Shown here one piece after another: positions 17,301-27,316 of a stretch of DNA of 32,740 bases. Below the pieces are notes generated by a model, which made no database searches, was not told where the DNA came from, and was given only the letters and a program-made list of their open reading frames with translations. The first letter of the stretch is position 1; every line of letters starts with the position of its first letter. This stretch comes from Gryganskiella cystojenkinii (Eukaryota > Mortierellomycota > Mortierellomycetes > Mortierellales > Mortierellaceae). Location: positions 1 through 32,740 of the forward strand of contig JAAAIG010000405.1 in the NCBI GenBank assembly GCA_015852425.1, in the 5' to 3' direction. Both the position numbers and the translations under genes were made by a program.

Positions 17301-19482
17301 TGGTCCAACGTCGGCCTTCGGTCCGTCGACGGAAAGCTATGTCGAACGATATGGCCTTGCAGAGGGATCAATCCCCGACCCCGCATCGGTCCCCGGTCTC
17401 GCCTCACCCTTCCCCGTTCTCACCTCGGGAACATCATGCAGTTCCGTATCAACGTCCAAGTGCTCGGCAGGGTCGTAACAGCCCGCGATTGAGGAGCGAG
17501 AGTCATCCAGAGCCCATGCTGATGGCCATGACGACGACGACTCGTAACAGGTTTAATCCGAATCGTCAGCAGAATGCCTCAAGGCGTGCGACCTCTCCGT
17601 TGACATCTGCTTCGGAAGAGAGTGTCTTGGCCCTTTCAAGATCCATCTCTCAGTCCAAGACGAACCCTACCAGGACTTCGAATGAACGCTCTCGCGGAGC
17701 TCAACTCCTGCGCGGCCTGAGCATCACTAAGGGCTCTAATTCTTCATCCCAACATTTGCAGGTACCTGGACAGACAAACGAGATCCCAAAGGAAGGCGTT
17801 CAGTACGGAATCGACATCTTGCCCCTACCAGTCATCCCTTCACCGGATGAGAGGTTGGTCAAGAAGGAGAAACTCGGTGTTCTGCCCCAAGATGTGTTGA
17901 GGACATTGGATCCCAAGACGATTCAGACAGTGATCACTCAGTCGGTCATTGCTAGTCGTGTTTACAAGGTTTTGAAAGTTGAAGAAGTCGAGACCTTGAA
18001 AAAGGTAAATTTTGGTTTTACGTATGAACATTATGCTCTTTTTAATGACTTGGACAATTGTTAATATCTTCGTGTTGTCGTTGTAAATATTTCGAATCGT
18101 TTAGGAACAAGAAGAATTGCAAAAGTACGTCGATACGTTAACCATGTCGCTCACGATCGAGACCAGGATGCGTGATGCGTCTCATTCCCTGATTAAGTTG
18201 CACGAAAACAGCACCAACATTGACGCTGTAAAAGCCGCGACCGGTCAGTTAAACGCAACCACGCGCAAGATGGACATGATCGTTCACAAGACCCATCGGT
18301 CTATGGAGCGTCTCTTGACCATCCAACGGATGTTGCTCCAACACGAGGGTGCAGTTCTTAACGCTGGAATGCGCCGCTTGGATGCCGAGAACCGTGAGCT
18401 CTCCAGAACCGTTATTGAATTGGAAACTGCCCGTGAGCAAGAGAAGGAGGAAAAGATGAAGTGGAAAAAGGAACATTCTCAACTCCGGATCCAGAGCATG
18501 ATTTTTCCGAATCTATTAGGGTCAGAGGAACTCGAAAAGATGGGCATCGTAGGCAGTAATAATCCTGCCCCCACCCCCGCCCCCGAGTATGCCGCCAACA
18601 ATATCACTCCGGCCAGTCATCAACAGTACTTGATCGCTCAACGAAACCTGGCCAAGAACCAGTCTCCCCTGGCGAAACTCAGCCCACCCCATCAACCCTC
18701 ACCCTCGATTCAACAACAACAGGCAGAGAGTCGATTGTTGACGTTGGAAAAGTACATGAAAGAACTGAACGAGGAGATCATGAAGAAGGACGAACGCGTG
18801 ACAGAACTCGAAGGACAACTCCGGATGATCAAGCTCTGGGTCGAACAATTCTCAGAGTCCCTGCAAAAGACTCTTGGAGTCGACAACTCGATTCGAAGAC
18901 CCCCCGAGTCCATGATCGCCTCGATCGTTCGTTCCCCAGCACAGTCGGCGACTCAGTTCCAGTACCTGTTGTTCTTGAGACAGCTGGAACATTTGCAATC
19001 CAAGATCGAGAACGGGTTCCGAACCCTGGAAGCGAACGCGCACGAGATGAAGGTCAGGGCCGAGGAAGCTGAGCAGACCAAGGATAAAGCATTGGAGTTT
19101 GCGTCCGTGACATTGGAGAACAACAATGTGACTGTTGGTCAGAGATTGCAACTGCAACAGCAAAAAGAGGAGGAACAAAAGCGTAACGAGGAGCACCAGC
19201 GCAACGAGGAGCAGCAGCGCAACGAGGAGCAGCAACGCAATGAGGAGCAGCAGTTGATGGAGCAGTTGCAACGAAAGGAGTCTCAACATCAACAACTTCA
19301 TAAGCAACAGATGCAAAAACAACACTTGCAACATCAGCAATTGCAACAACAACATCTGCAACAGCAACAGAGGCAGCAACAGCAGATGCAGCAACAGCAG
19401 CTTCAACAGCAGCAACTCCAACAGCAGGCGCTTCAACAACAAGCTCTTCAGCAACAGGCCTTTCAGCAGCAGCAAGAGTTTC

Positions 19483-19522
<40 letters not shown>

Positions 19523-20534
19523 GCAACAGCAGCAGCAACAGCAGCAGCAAGCGCTTCAACAGCAAGCTCAACAGCAGCAGTCAAGCGCGGCTTCTTCGTC
19601 CTCTTCCAGAGAGTCCGTGGATGTCCCTCGCCGTCCGGCCCGTCACCGTGACCACAGCATGATCAGCTCTCAGGATCCCTCCTCGACTCGATCAAGAGCG
19701 AGCGTAGGTCGATCCGCCGCCAAGGCTCTCCTTAACGACCCGAACAACCTTCTCAACGCCGGAGGTAGCCTCGACCTCCAGACCCAACACAACAACCGCT
19801 CGGATCTGAATCTGGTCCTGAACGAGAGTCTTTTGGAGCTGGACCTCCAGCTCTCTTCAAACCAACTCAAGTTTGAGAGAGATCATCATTACCCACCAGC
19901 GGGTGCTAGCACTTCGAATTTACTGGTTCGCAGACCTTCGCCGCCAACCAATAACAACAGCACTACCGACGGATTCACCCACCATGGTTTCAACAACGGA
20001 TTCAATATCCCTATCATCAACATCGATAAACCGCAACCAAAGTTGCCCACGATGGAGGAAGAGGAGCCAAAACCGAAACCATTAAACCCAGAGCCGATGA
20101 ATGTCGTGGCCCCTGTTCCTGTGGTGGTTGAGGTCCCCACCTCGGCCTCGGCATCTCCATCGACCCTGGCTTCTGCCAACCCGTCGACAGCCGCATCCCC
20201 CTCATCAGGCTCAGCCTCGACGGTCTCGATGGCGTCGAGAAAGGGGTCGAGCGAGAACTTTGATATCCCGGATCCGAATGCAGAGATCCGTCGGTTGAAC
20301 AAGATGGTCGATGATTTGGAAAGGTTGGTCCGGTCTAAACTCGGTGACCCCTTCCCACCCCCATCGTTGCCTCCACCTCCACCGCCTCACCCTGCGACCA
20401 CTGGAGTTGTTACTGTATTCGCAGGCACTGCAATGACGACGACAGGACCTCCTGCTCTTGCGCCGAGACCTTATAGTCAAGCCTTTGTCCAACATCAGCA
20501 ATATCAACAACAACAGCAGCCATATCCTTTTTAA
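14387..20534 (+). CDS. Uds1-domain ('up-regulated during septation') coiled-coil protein, glutamine-rich
   Basis: Four exons: 14387-15409, 15586-15967, 16149-18004 and 18105-20534; 1,896 residues, all GT..AG in frame. Most of the N-terminal 1,050 residues are low-complexity Gln/Ser/Pro with an Ala run (around 17116-17160). The recognisable part spans the exon 3/4 junction, about residues 1060-1170: ASRVYKVLKVEEVETLKK continues into EQEELQKYVDTLTMSLTIET and RMRDASHSL. This pattern (vLs.eEv..LkkE...L....L.lEtk.RdAa.sL) is that of the Uds1 domain, named from a fission yeast gene induced at septation. Coiled coils follow (residues about 1170-1220 and 1290-1345, e.g. LEKYMKELNEEIMKKDERV), then an RNEEQQ repeat and long polyQ (residues about 1435-1580). 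Near the C terminus are another short helix (EIRRLNKMVDDLERLV) and a Pro run. A role at septa or growing tips is inferred from the domain name only. It lies 438 bases upstream of UFD1 on the same strand. Confidence 0.88.
15059..15141 (+). repeat. CAG/CAA tract (polyQ 1) in the Uds1-domain gene
   Basis: Mixed CAG and CAA codons with a few Leu and Lys codons between them, in frame in exon 1. Mixing of the two Gln codons suggests an old tract under protein-level rather than slippage-driven maintenance. Confidence 0.85.
19143..19580 (+). repeat. Glutamine-rich repeat region (polyQ 2) in the Uds1-domain gene
   Basis: It starts with tandem RNEEQQ-type units (about 19180-19250), passes through Gln/Leu/Met/His-rich sequence, and peaks in 23 uninterrupted Gln codons at 19482-19550, the first dozen or so pure CAA and the rest mixed CAG/CAA. 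The antisense strand is open as a false poly-Leu frame. Confidence 0.9.
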
Positions 20535-20696
20535 GTACAGTTTCTTTCTTTTTTTTTTTTGTGGTTTTTCTGCCCACATTTCGTTTTCCTCCTTTTGTAA
20601 TGACCTTTTATTTTTATTGCTCCTCAAAAACAGACCCCCAAAACAAATTGTATTTAGAAAAAAACTTTCCATCCTCCTCTCTTTTTTCCATACCTT

Positions 20697-20702
20697 AATA
20701 AA
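20697..20702 (+). promoter_or_regulatory. Candidate polyadenylation signal of the Uds1-domain gene
   Basis: AATAAA, 163 bases after the stop codon, preceded by T-rich sequence. Confidence 0.5.
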
Positions 20703-20785
20703 TTATGACTATGATCCCTACGATACTATGCTTGCCAACGCGAAGAAGACTAGCCAAAAAAAAGGACCATAGATCGCGTCGATAT

Positions 20786-20795
20786 CACGTGACGT
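20786..20795 (+). promoter_or_regulatory. E-box / CRE-half-site element upstream of UFD1
   Basis: CACGTGACGT combines a palindromic CACGTG (bHLH E-box) with an overlapping TGACGT (bZIP/ATF half site), about 180 bases before the UFD1 start codon. A second ACGTCA lies nearby at about 20806. Such sites bind bHLH or bZIP factors in fungi; function here is inferred from sequence and position only. Confidence 0.35.
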
Positions 20796-20972
20796 TTAGT
20801 CAAACACGTCAGTGTGTAAATTTTGATGCCGCGGCATTCCTTCTTTTTGGTTGCATGCAATTTCCTCTTTTTCTTCTTCAATTTCAAGCATTCGAAAGGC
20901 CAAGACGACAGGCAGGACCAACAGAATAGAACGGACCTAAACTGAACGGACACTCAACTTTCTTGTCAAATA

Positions 20973-22973
20973 ATGTATAACGGCTACGACGACTACCCAT
21001 CCTATGGCGGATTCGGCATGGGCTCCCGCAGCGGAGGATTCAGTGAACAATACCGCTGCTACTCTGTCGCAATGATGCAGGGCAACGAACGTCAAAACGT
21101 GAACCATGGAGGCAAAAGTATAGGATACCCGATTGACTGACGGACTTGCTTGCACCACTAAACCCAGGAAGGAGGTCATTACCAGAGTCATGTCGTTAAC
21201 TATGGTCTTTTCTTTTTTCTTTTTTGCTTTTCTTCTTTTGAACTCGTAGTTATTCTTCCGCAGTCAGCCTTGGCCAAGCTTGGTAAGCCTTTTTGTCAAA
21301 GAAGGAGGCTTCTTTCTTCCTCATCAAGAAGGGGAGATCACAGAAAGGGCTAGATGTTCACCATTTCTTGTTCATACACTCGTACCAACCTCGTTCTCCT
21401 CTCTCTTGCCTCTGTCTGCCAAAATAGCCTCACTCCACATTCAATACCCCATGCTGTTCGAACTGTCAAAGGGAGCCCAAAAGACCCATGCAGGAGTCCT
21501 CGAGTTCATTGCAGAGGAAGGACGTGTCTACTTGCCACACTGGGTAATGAACTGATGACGCTCAACACAGGTGGGCCGCGGACAATGTTATAATCATGGA
21601 CATGGAAATGGCTGACCTCAAGAACGCTTTTGTCTTTGTCTGGGTAACCCCTTATCCTCTTATAGATGATGAAGACGTTGACATTAACAGAGGGAGATCT
21701 GGTGACCGTCAAAAGTGCAGGATTGCCCCTCGGAAAGTTTGTCAAGATCCAACCTCAGAGCGTCGACTTTTTGGACATTAGTGATCCCAAGGCAGTGTAA
21801 GTCAACACGGTTATTTTTTGGGATAACGAGTGACCACTCGAGAGTCTCTCTCAGACTGCACTGGATATTTTTGATCTGACTAACAACTACATTCTCTGGA
21901 ATTTGCTCCGCCCATTTTCGAAATGTTCATCATTAGGCTGGAGAATGCCCTGCGCAACTTTTCGACATTGACTCAGGGCGATATGCTTGAAATCGCTTAC
22001 AACGACAAGATTTACGGAATCCTAGTTATGGAGATCAAACCCCCAGGTGTGGGTATTTCGATCGTAGAGACCGATCTCGAGGTCGATTTCGCTCCCCCCG
22101 TGGGATACCAGGAACCAACCCCTCAACCTCGCACTAGACCAATCATGGTAAGCCAGGATGAATTTTATCATTACTATAGGAGGCTTCAGCTGTACTCATT
22201 TTCTTGCAATATCATTTCCAACCTTGCCTTTCGGTATCTTTTACGCGATTCATATTATAGGAGAGCAAGATGCGCCAGCAAGTCGAAGAGAGAATGGCGA
22301 CGCCAGACAGTGCAAAAAAGGTTCCCTTTGAGGGTCAGGGACAGCGGCTCTCCAACACCACACCGACAGGCAAGAGGTAGTGTTTACTGCTCTGTAACAA
22401 GCCCAAGAACTCGCAGAAGCTTGTTTTGTCATCGCCATATTGACGTTTACTAGACAATTTTTATATTGACCTGTGATTCTGTTGAACAATTTTCGAATGA
22501 TTAGGAAAGTCGCGCCATCACCGACACCAAGTACCACAAGTACGACAACGGGCAAAGACAAGGAGAAGGTGGTCGATATTCTGGATCAGGATGGTGCTGC
22601 CGCACCTGCAGCTCTGGATATGCCCCTGGGACATTTGTTTTTCGGATACAAGTACGTGGCCCCGAAATCGGTTGAGGAGGCAGCGTTGGAAGCCGAAAAC
22701 AAGCTCAAGGCGAAACAAGAACCAGCGTTTGAGGGTTCTGGTCAAACCTTGCGTCCTCCCAGAAAGACGAATACCACAGGTACCCGGGGAAGTGGCGCAA
22801 ACTCTCCAAGTCCGTCTGTGGCATCGAGTTCCGGTGCAGCTGCTGGAACGTCGAGATCATCAACACCAGCTCTGAATGCCCCCGTCCCTGCTGCTGCGGG
22901 ATCGTCAAGTATTGGCAGTGATTCCAAGCCGGACTTGATTCCTTTCCAAGGGAAGGGAAACACGATGCGCTAA
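20973..22973 (+). CDS. UFD1: Ubiquitin fusion degradation protein 1 (Cdc48/p97 cofactor)
   Basis: Seven exons: 20973-21117, 21250-21282, 21428-21543, 21666-21796, 21937-22147, 22261-22376 and 22505-22973; 406 residues. All junctions are GT..AG and frames match. With Npl4, Ufd1 recruits ubiquitylated substrates to the Cdc48/p97 ATPase for extraction and proteasomal degradation, including ER-associated degradation. The conserved Ufd1 core is complete: SEQYRCYSVAM, GGKIILPQSALAKL (made only by splicing a 33-base exon), YPMLFEL, GVLEFIAEEG, YLPHW joined to MMKTLTLTEGDLV, KIQPQSVDFLDISDPKAVLE, ALRNFSTLTQGD, ETDLEVDFAPPVGY. The variable tail carries two SHP motifs of the kind that bind Cdc48: FEGQGQRL (about residue 235) and FEGSGQTL (about 326), with HLFFGYKYV between them. 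The end is Ser/Ala-rich. Confidence 0.95.
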
Positions 22974-23139
22974 AAGCACCAGGGGGGGTTTTTTTCTGGG
23001 CTCGCCTCCTGTCCCGGTTCGTTTTTATTCTTTACAATTGAAGATCATTTTTCTAGCGAAACATGTTATCCTGGTGGGACTGGCAACACAAGAAAGAAAA
23101 GAAAAGATACACAGCGCAATCTCGAACATACTTCGAAGC

Positions 23140-23145
23140 AATAAA
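23140..23145 (+). promoter_or_regulatory. Candidate polyadenylation signal of UFD1
   Basis: AATAAA, 167 bases after the UFD1 stop, leading straight into a run of A (to 23156). Confidence 0.45.
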
Positions 23146-23756
23146 AAAAAAAAAAAGTCGTCAAATGAATGCAAATCTCATTTGAGTTGCGTTTACTGTA
23201 ATACCGTGCAGAGCACATATATTCATTAAACAGTTTTTGGCTCGCGGGTTTAACAATATGTGCAGAAAAAAATTTGCAAAATAAAATATCGTTCAGTCTA
23301 GGCGACGGCATGATGCCATTTTTCGTTCCTCCACCCATCAGATTTCAGGACTTCCTGAACTGCTTGGCAACCGTGCTCTTGGTTTATGATGGTGACTTGA
23401 ACTCGACCACGGCGAGCTCGATACCATCGCAAAGAAACTGGAGCTCAACCTTTCGCCCCACCACACCCTCATCCTTCTGCGACGCTCCTGGTTTGTTAAG
23501 ACGCTCTCACCACCATAATAGAAATGTGACAAGAACAAGCATCAGCATCAGCATCAGAGACTTCGCGCAATTGCCAGTAAATAGTAATTGTACTATAGCT
23601 GCTAACATCCTCATCTTCAGATGCGCAGGCAGTAGCTTTTCGAAAATTTTGACCAAGATGTGGATAGTATCCGCCTCTCCATGAGGCTCTTCGAATTGCT
23701 TATGCGAACAAGGTCACACCTTTGATCGATACAAATTGGCTACTCATTCATGTAGC

Positions 23757-24508
23757 TCACGCGCTTCTCTCAATTACCCAACTTCTGGAAGCCGTTTCTG
23801 TAACCAGACTTTTTACAATTTCGACGACGTCCATGAGCTTCTCCTCCTGGGACCGTACCGCAGAAGAGCAAGCTTGGCGTTCCTGTCCATATCCAGCTTT
23901 CCTGTCTTTGACCGCATCCCGCAAACGAAGTACCCCTTCACTCTTGAGAATATCGTCCAGGCCGCCGGCAAGCATCTTGACACCAACTCGTCGCAATCAA
24001 ACTCTTGATACCAACTTGTCCTCATAGCAGCCATCAGTAGCGTCTGCAATAAAGCTCACAGGGAAACAAGTAATAGATGTGGAGACTTCTCGTATTTTTT
24101 CCTTCAGAGTCGCAATGAGTTGCATTTTGAATTTCGAAAACTTCAGTATGAAACTAACACATCGCAGCACACTGTTGCCTTGGTACAAACTTACATCGCG
24201 TCCATCAGACTTATTGTATCTGACTTTCTCTTAAAGGGTCCATTGGCGTCTGCAAGGCATTGATGTGCAATCTTGAAGAGTCGAAGGTGGTCGAGGGGAA
24301 GTTGGGAGGAATACGAGGCAGACTGACACGCTCTCCATTTGCTATTGGATACAGTCAAGCCTCTACTGTTGCATGCTCTCGAAGTGCATAATCTCTCCAA
24401 ACGCATTTTTTTTTCAGGGGCCTTGGACTGCAATGGTAATTGAAATACACGAGACAACAAGAATGCGAGAATGCATTGAAATACCAGTCTGATGCAGGCG
24501 AGTGCCAT
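23757..24508 (-). pseudogene. Degraded coding-like sequence, unrecognised
   Basis: Two minus-strand frames with protein-like composition: 24508-24191 (e.g. LPLDHLRLFKIAHQCLADAN) and 23996-23757 (e.g. GGLDDILKSEGVLRLRDAVK, then EEKLMDVVEIVKSLV), which looks like an amphipathic helix region. Between them is a canonical donor GTAAGT (24194) but no acceptor that joins them in frame. The opposite strand is also partly open (23736-24008, +), so the strand is not certain. No domain is recognised. It could be remains of a transposon or of a multicopy gene. Confidence 0.25.
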
Positions 24509-24558
24509 CCAAGGTCGATTGTCGATTAACCTTCATTCTTGGTCTCTTGCTGAGTCGA

Positions 24559-24844
24559 GGATGGTTACACAAAGTCGTCTCGCCACTGCTCTCAGCTGGC
24601 TCTCGGATTTGGCCGCTTCAACGCACTAGAGTTTTCCAAAGGTGTTAAAGACAAACCTCTCCAAATGAAAAACTCGGTACCGCAACTTTTCCATTCAATG
24701 CAGTAACAGAGATTACAGTACGCGGCTCACTGAACGGAGGTTTATGAAGATTCCCATGTAACTTTAAACTTGAGACCACAGGATGGTATTCATTATTCAA
24801 GAGGAGAGTATTCATTTGGAGAGGTTCGCTTTAGTAACCATCCT
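24559..24844. repeat. Nested inverted repeat (possible MITE or fold-back remnant)
   Basis: Outer arms of 10 bases: ggatggttac (24559-24568) against gtaaccatcc (24835-24844). Inner arms of 16 bases, perfect: aacctctccaaatgaa (24654-24669) against ttcatttggagaggtt (24811-24826). Between the inner arms is a further near-palindrome, cagtaacagagattacag (about 24702-24719). The left side has about 77 extra bases between outer and inner arms, so the element, if real, is asymmetric or carries an insertion. No transposase and no clear target-site duplication is seen. Confidence 0.5.
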
Positions 24845-25074
24845 TAAATCACGCAAGATGTCAAGAAGAGAATGAATGCATGTGTCTCATGAAGATGTGA
24901 TGCGATCACATGGTTCAAAGTGCCATCCGTCATGGTCGTGATGGCATCGGTTACTTTATCCGAAGTTCTAGTTGCCGCCTCAATTACTGACAACTTTTCG
25001 CGTTGCTCTGCCTCTGCCACACTCGCAATTACTTTTTCCTATTCCTTCACTCCTCCAGATGCTTTTTCATCGAC
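24844..25074 (-). pseudogene. Short degraded coding-like segment with in-frame stop
   Basis: The minus strand reads VDEKASGGVKE, a TAG stop (25041-25039), then EKVIASVAEAEQREKLSVIE followed by AATRTSDKVTDAITTMTDG, to a TAA at 24846. The composition is that of a helical or coiled-coil protein, and the antisense frame has the skewed Val/Met/Ser look of a shadow. The stop and lack of neighbours that splice to it suggest a relic. Family unknown. Confidence 0.3.
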
Positions 25075-25215
25075 AAATAAGGGGAGGGGGGGGTATTGCT
25101 TCTGCCCCCTGTATTCGGAGCAAGGATCGTCCACATAAGAGCGATACTTTTTTGCGAAGGTCGTTTGTCTGGAGAATAAAAATCTGCAAAGCTCTGCATG
25201 GGGGATAGCTGGTCC

Positions 25216-25330
25216 TGGGGTAGCAGAGAAGTGCAGTGATATTGTGGTGCTGTGGTGTTAGTGAGGAGTGGAACGACTGATGGAGGGGAAGTGCTGTGGA
25301 GTTACAGTGAGGAGTGTAGCGATTGATGAA
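25216..25330. repeat. Degenerate tandem duplication
   Basis: Two imperfect copies in a row: gaagtgcagtgatat...agtgaggagtggaacgactgatgg and then gaagtgctgtgg...agtgaggagtgtagcgattgatg. The second copy is shorter by an internal deletion. The shared landmarks are gaagtgc, gtgaggagtg and gattgatg/gactgatg. Confidence 0.5.
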
Positions 25331-25948
25331 AAGGAACATGGACAATGTGCTGTTGGTCCGTGCACTTCGAAGACAGCGTCGTAGTTCAGACCCTTAAATT
25401 CGTTTTTTGTGCTCACCCTTTTTTCTAGTCACTGCTCGCGATCCTTTTTGGTTCCTTTTCCGTCTTTGTTCCTTTCTACATCCACAGATATTGACCGGAG
25501 CGAGTACGCCCAACAGCCTGTCAGCGTTGTTGGCACAATCATCCACTGAAGTGTAATGGGTTTTCGCTTTCTTTGATCCTCAAAGCCAAGGTCCTATCTC
25601 TATAATTGTCGTTGGCACTTTGCGGATTGTGAAGATGAAACGATCACTGTCGACGCCTTGCGGGTAGTTGAGGGTACATCATTGGCACACTGCAGGCCGT
25701 TAAGTACTTTGACCCTTCGGCAAGCATGGCTGGTGGAGCTAGATCCTTCTTTGAACACTCGATACTTTATTCAGAAGATCAAGAGAGATTATTTTTTGGT
25801 CATCGCGATTCACATTTTCTTTCTTTATCCTCCCCCAGCACCTCTTTTGTACCCAACTGTCTCTCTTCAGGATAACTAACCGAATCGCCATTCTATTGCT
25901 TTTTACCACGAGTAGAAAGTAGAATTCATCCACAGGACCCTCAGTTAG

Positions 25949-26281
25949 GTTCCTGCCAATTCAAACCCCTCTCTTTCCCCTCCCCCTCCCCATCCCCTCG
26001 ATTATGGAGACCTTGGCGAGTCACGTTGTGGTGCAACTAGAGTAGAAAGGCTACGTTACAAAGAATTCCAATATGAAAACAAAAACAATGCTCTACTACA
26101 AGAACAACGAAAAAGATTGATGCTTACACTCAACAGGGAGCAGGAACTCTCACCTGCTGCCATCTATTTTACAGCACAAATATCCGGCGCGAAATTGATA
26201 CTCGCTCAAGACCATGGTGGTTCTTGCCCTTTCTCTTTTCTGCATATCATATCCATTCCAGTGTTTCTTCGGAGTGTCTGA
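25949..26281 (+). pseudogene. Exon-like open frame without a start codon, unrecognised
   Basis: From a TTAG acceptor-like site (25947-25948) the plus strand is open for 110 codons to a TGA at 26279. It begins with a Pro/Ser-rich part, then a strongly charged helix (RLRYKEFQYENKNNALLQEQ, then RKRLMLTLNREQELS), then hydrophobic sequence. A donor-like GTGGTT follows ACCATG near 26216, so the true exon could end there. No upstream exon with a start codon joins it convincingly. It is either an internal exon of a gene I could not assemble or a relic. The helix suggests coding origin. Confidence 0.35.
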
Positions 26282-27316
26282 AAGAAAAAAAAAGCTCGAA
26301 GGAGATGGCTGAAGTGGAGTTGATTTGGTAATCAGGGAATAGAGGGAAGGGAGGAAAAAATGAAAAATTTGTTCCTGGCACCTGATCCAGCCAGCGGAGC
26401 CCAGACAGATGCTCTCTATTTCTGTGTTGGAGTAATTGCTGACTTTGGACTAGTGAGACACCCTGTGGCCGGACCCTGTCCAAAGTAAACGAGGAGTAAA
26501 AGAGCAGAGCAAAGGAATCCTGCTTGCCTTAGCAAACAAAAAAATATATATGCAGAATAAGCTGTTCAGAACGGCAGCAAAATTGTGAGGATAGTGTCAG
26601 TCCTTACGAAGAAAGGGAGGCAGGGAACCAAAAGATCCAGAACGTGTTTGCCTAAGAGATAGGGCCGCCTTTTTGAATGGTAACTCGAAGCTCCAATTCA
26701 CAGACAAAAGAAGAACGCATGCACGACAAAGAAAGCGAACGGACAGTTTTTTTTGGTCTTATGCATCTCGAATCTCGAAAACCTTAAAATGACGATGCAG
26801 GTTGTCATACCAGTCGAATGATGGTTGTTAGATAGAGTTCTTTTTTTATTTTCTTTGGAGAAAAGCAAAGGGCTCTCTCTCGCTCCTTGGCAACCCCGAT
26901 ACAGCGATGGTCGGTTCGTTGCTCAGTTGTGCTGATCCTCTCTTCTATGCTCCAAACCCTGGACTCGGACTCGATCACGCTTTTCTCTTTCTGAAAAAAA
27001 ATCTGGACCCCAGTCCTTTATTCCTCTCCTTCTTCCTTGGTGCTTCTCTCCCCTCTTCTTTTTCTTTGCGTCGACTCCTTTTCGTCCTTTTCAATCCTCT
27101 CCTTGAACCTCTCTCTCGTCCTCCCTGGCTTTTTCATTCCTTACAGTTCCGTTCATGTTCAGTCATTGAAGCTCTTGCCCTTCATTCTTTTTTTCTCTTC
27201 CATTTGGACACATTCCCTCAGGAACTCATTATACCTAGTCCGCAACATTTCACCTCTCCATTCATTCTCTCATTCTCGCGCACACGTCCCATTAAGGAAG
27301 AGAGGAAACACGCACC

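Larger units (their letters stand above)
20535..20972. other. Intergenic region between the Uds1-domain gene and UFD1
   Basis: The first half is T-rich 3' UTR with a polyadenylation-type hexamer at 20697. The second half is the UFD1 promoter, with a CACGTGACGT element at 20786. No gene is seen. Confidence 0.7.
22974..27316. other. 4.3-kb region without an intact gene; scattered relics and repeats
   Basis: After the UFD1 3' UTR there is no frame that splices into a recognisable protein. Coding-like fragments appear on both strands, cut by stops: plus strand 23396-23518 (LDTIAKKLELNLS, then LILLRRSWFVKTL) and near 25495-25550 (DRSEYAQQPVSVVGTII), with the stronger ones listed separately. There is also an inverted repeat at 24559-24844 and a degenerate tandem repeat near 25216-25330. 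From about 26850 to 27316 the sequence becomes C/T-rich, as expected for promoter and leader of the CSC1-type gene. Confidence 0.55.

Noticed and set aside
18852..19571. Minus-strand 239-codon frame made almost only of Leu
   Set aside because: It is the antisense reading of the CAA/CAG glutamine tract of the Uds1-domain gene and has no coding signal of its own.
23736..24008. Plus-strand frame opposite the minus-strand relic
   Set aside because: It is open for 90 codons and partly protein-like, but the minus-strand reading has a better helical pattern. I could not settle the strand, so only one relic is listed, with low confidence.
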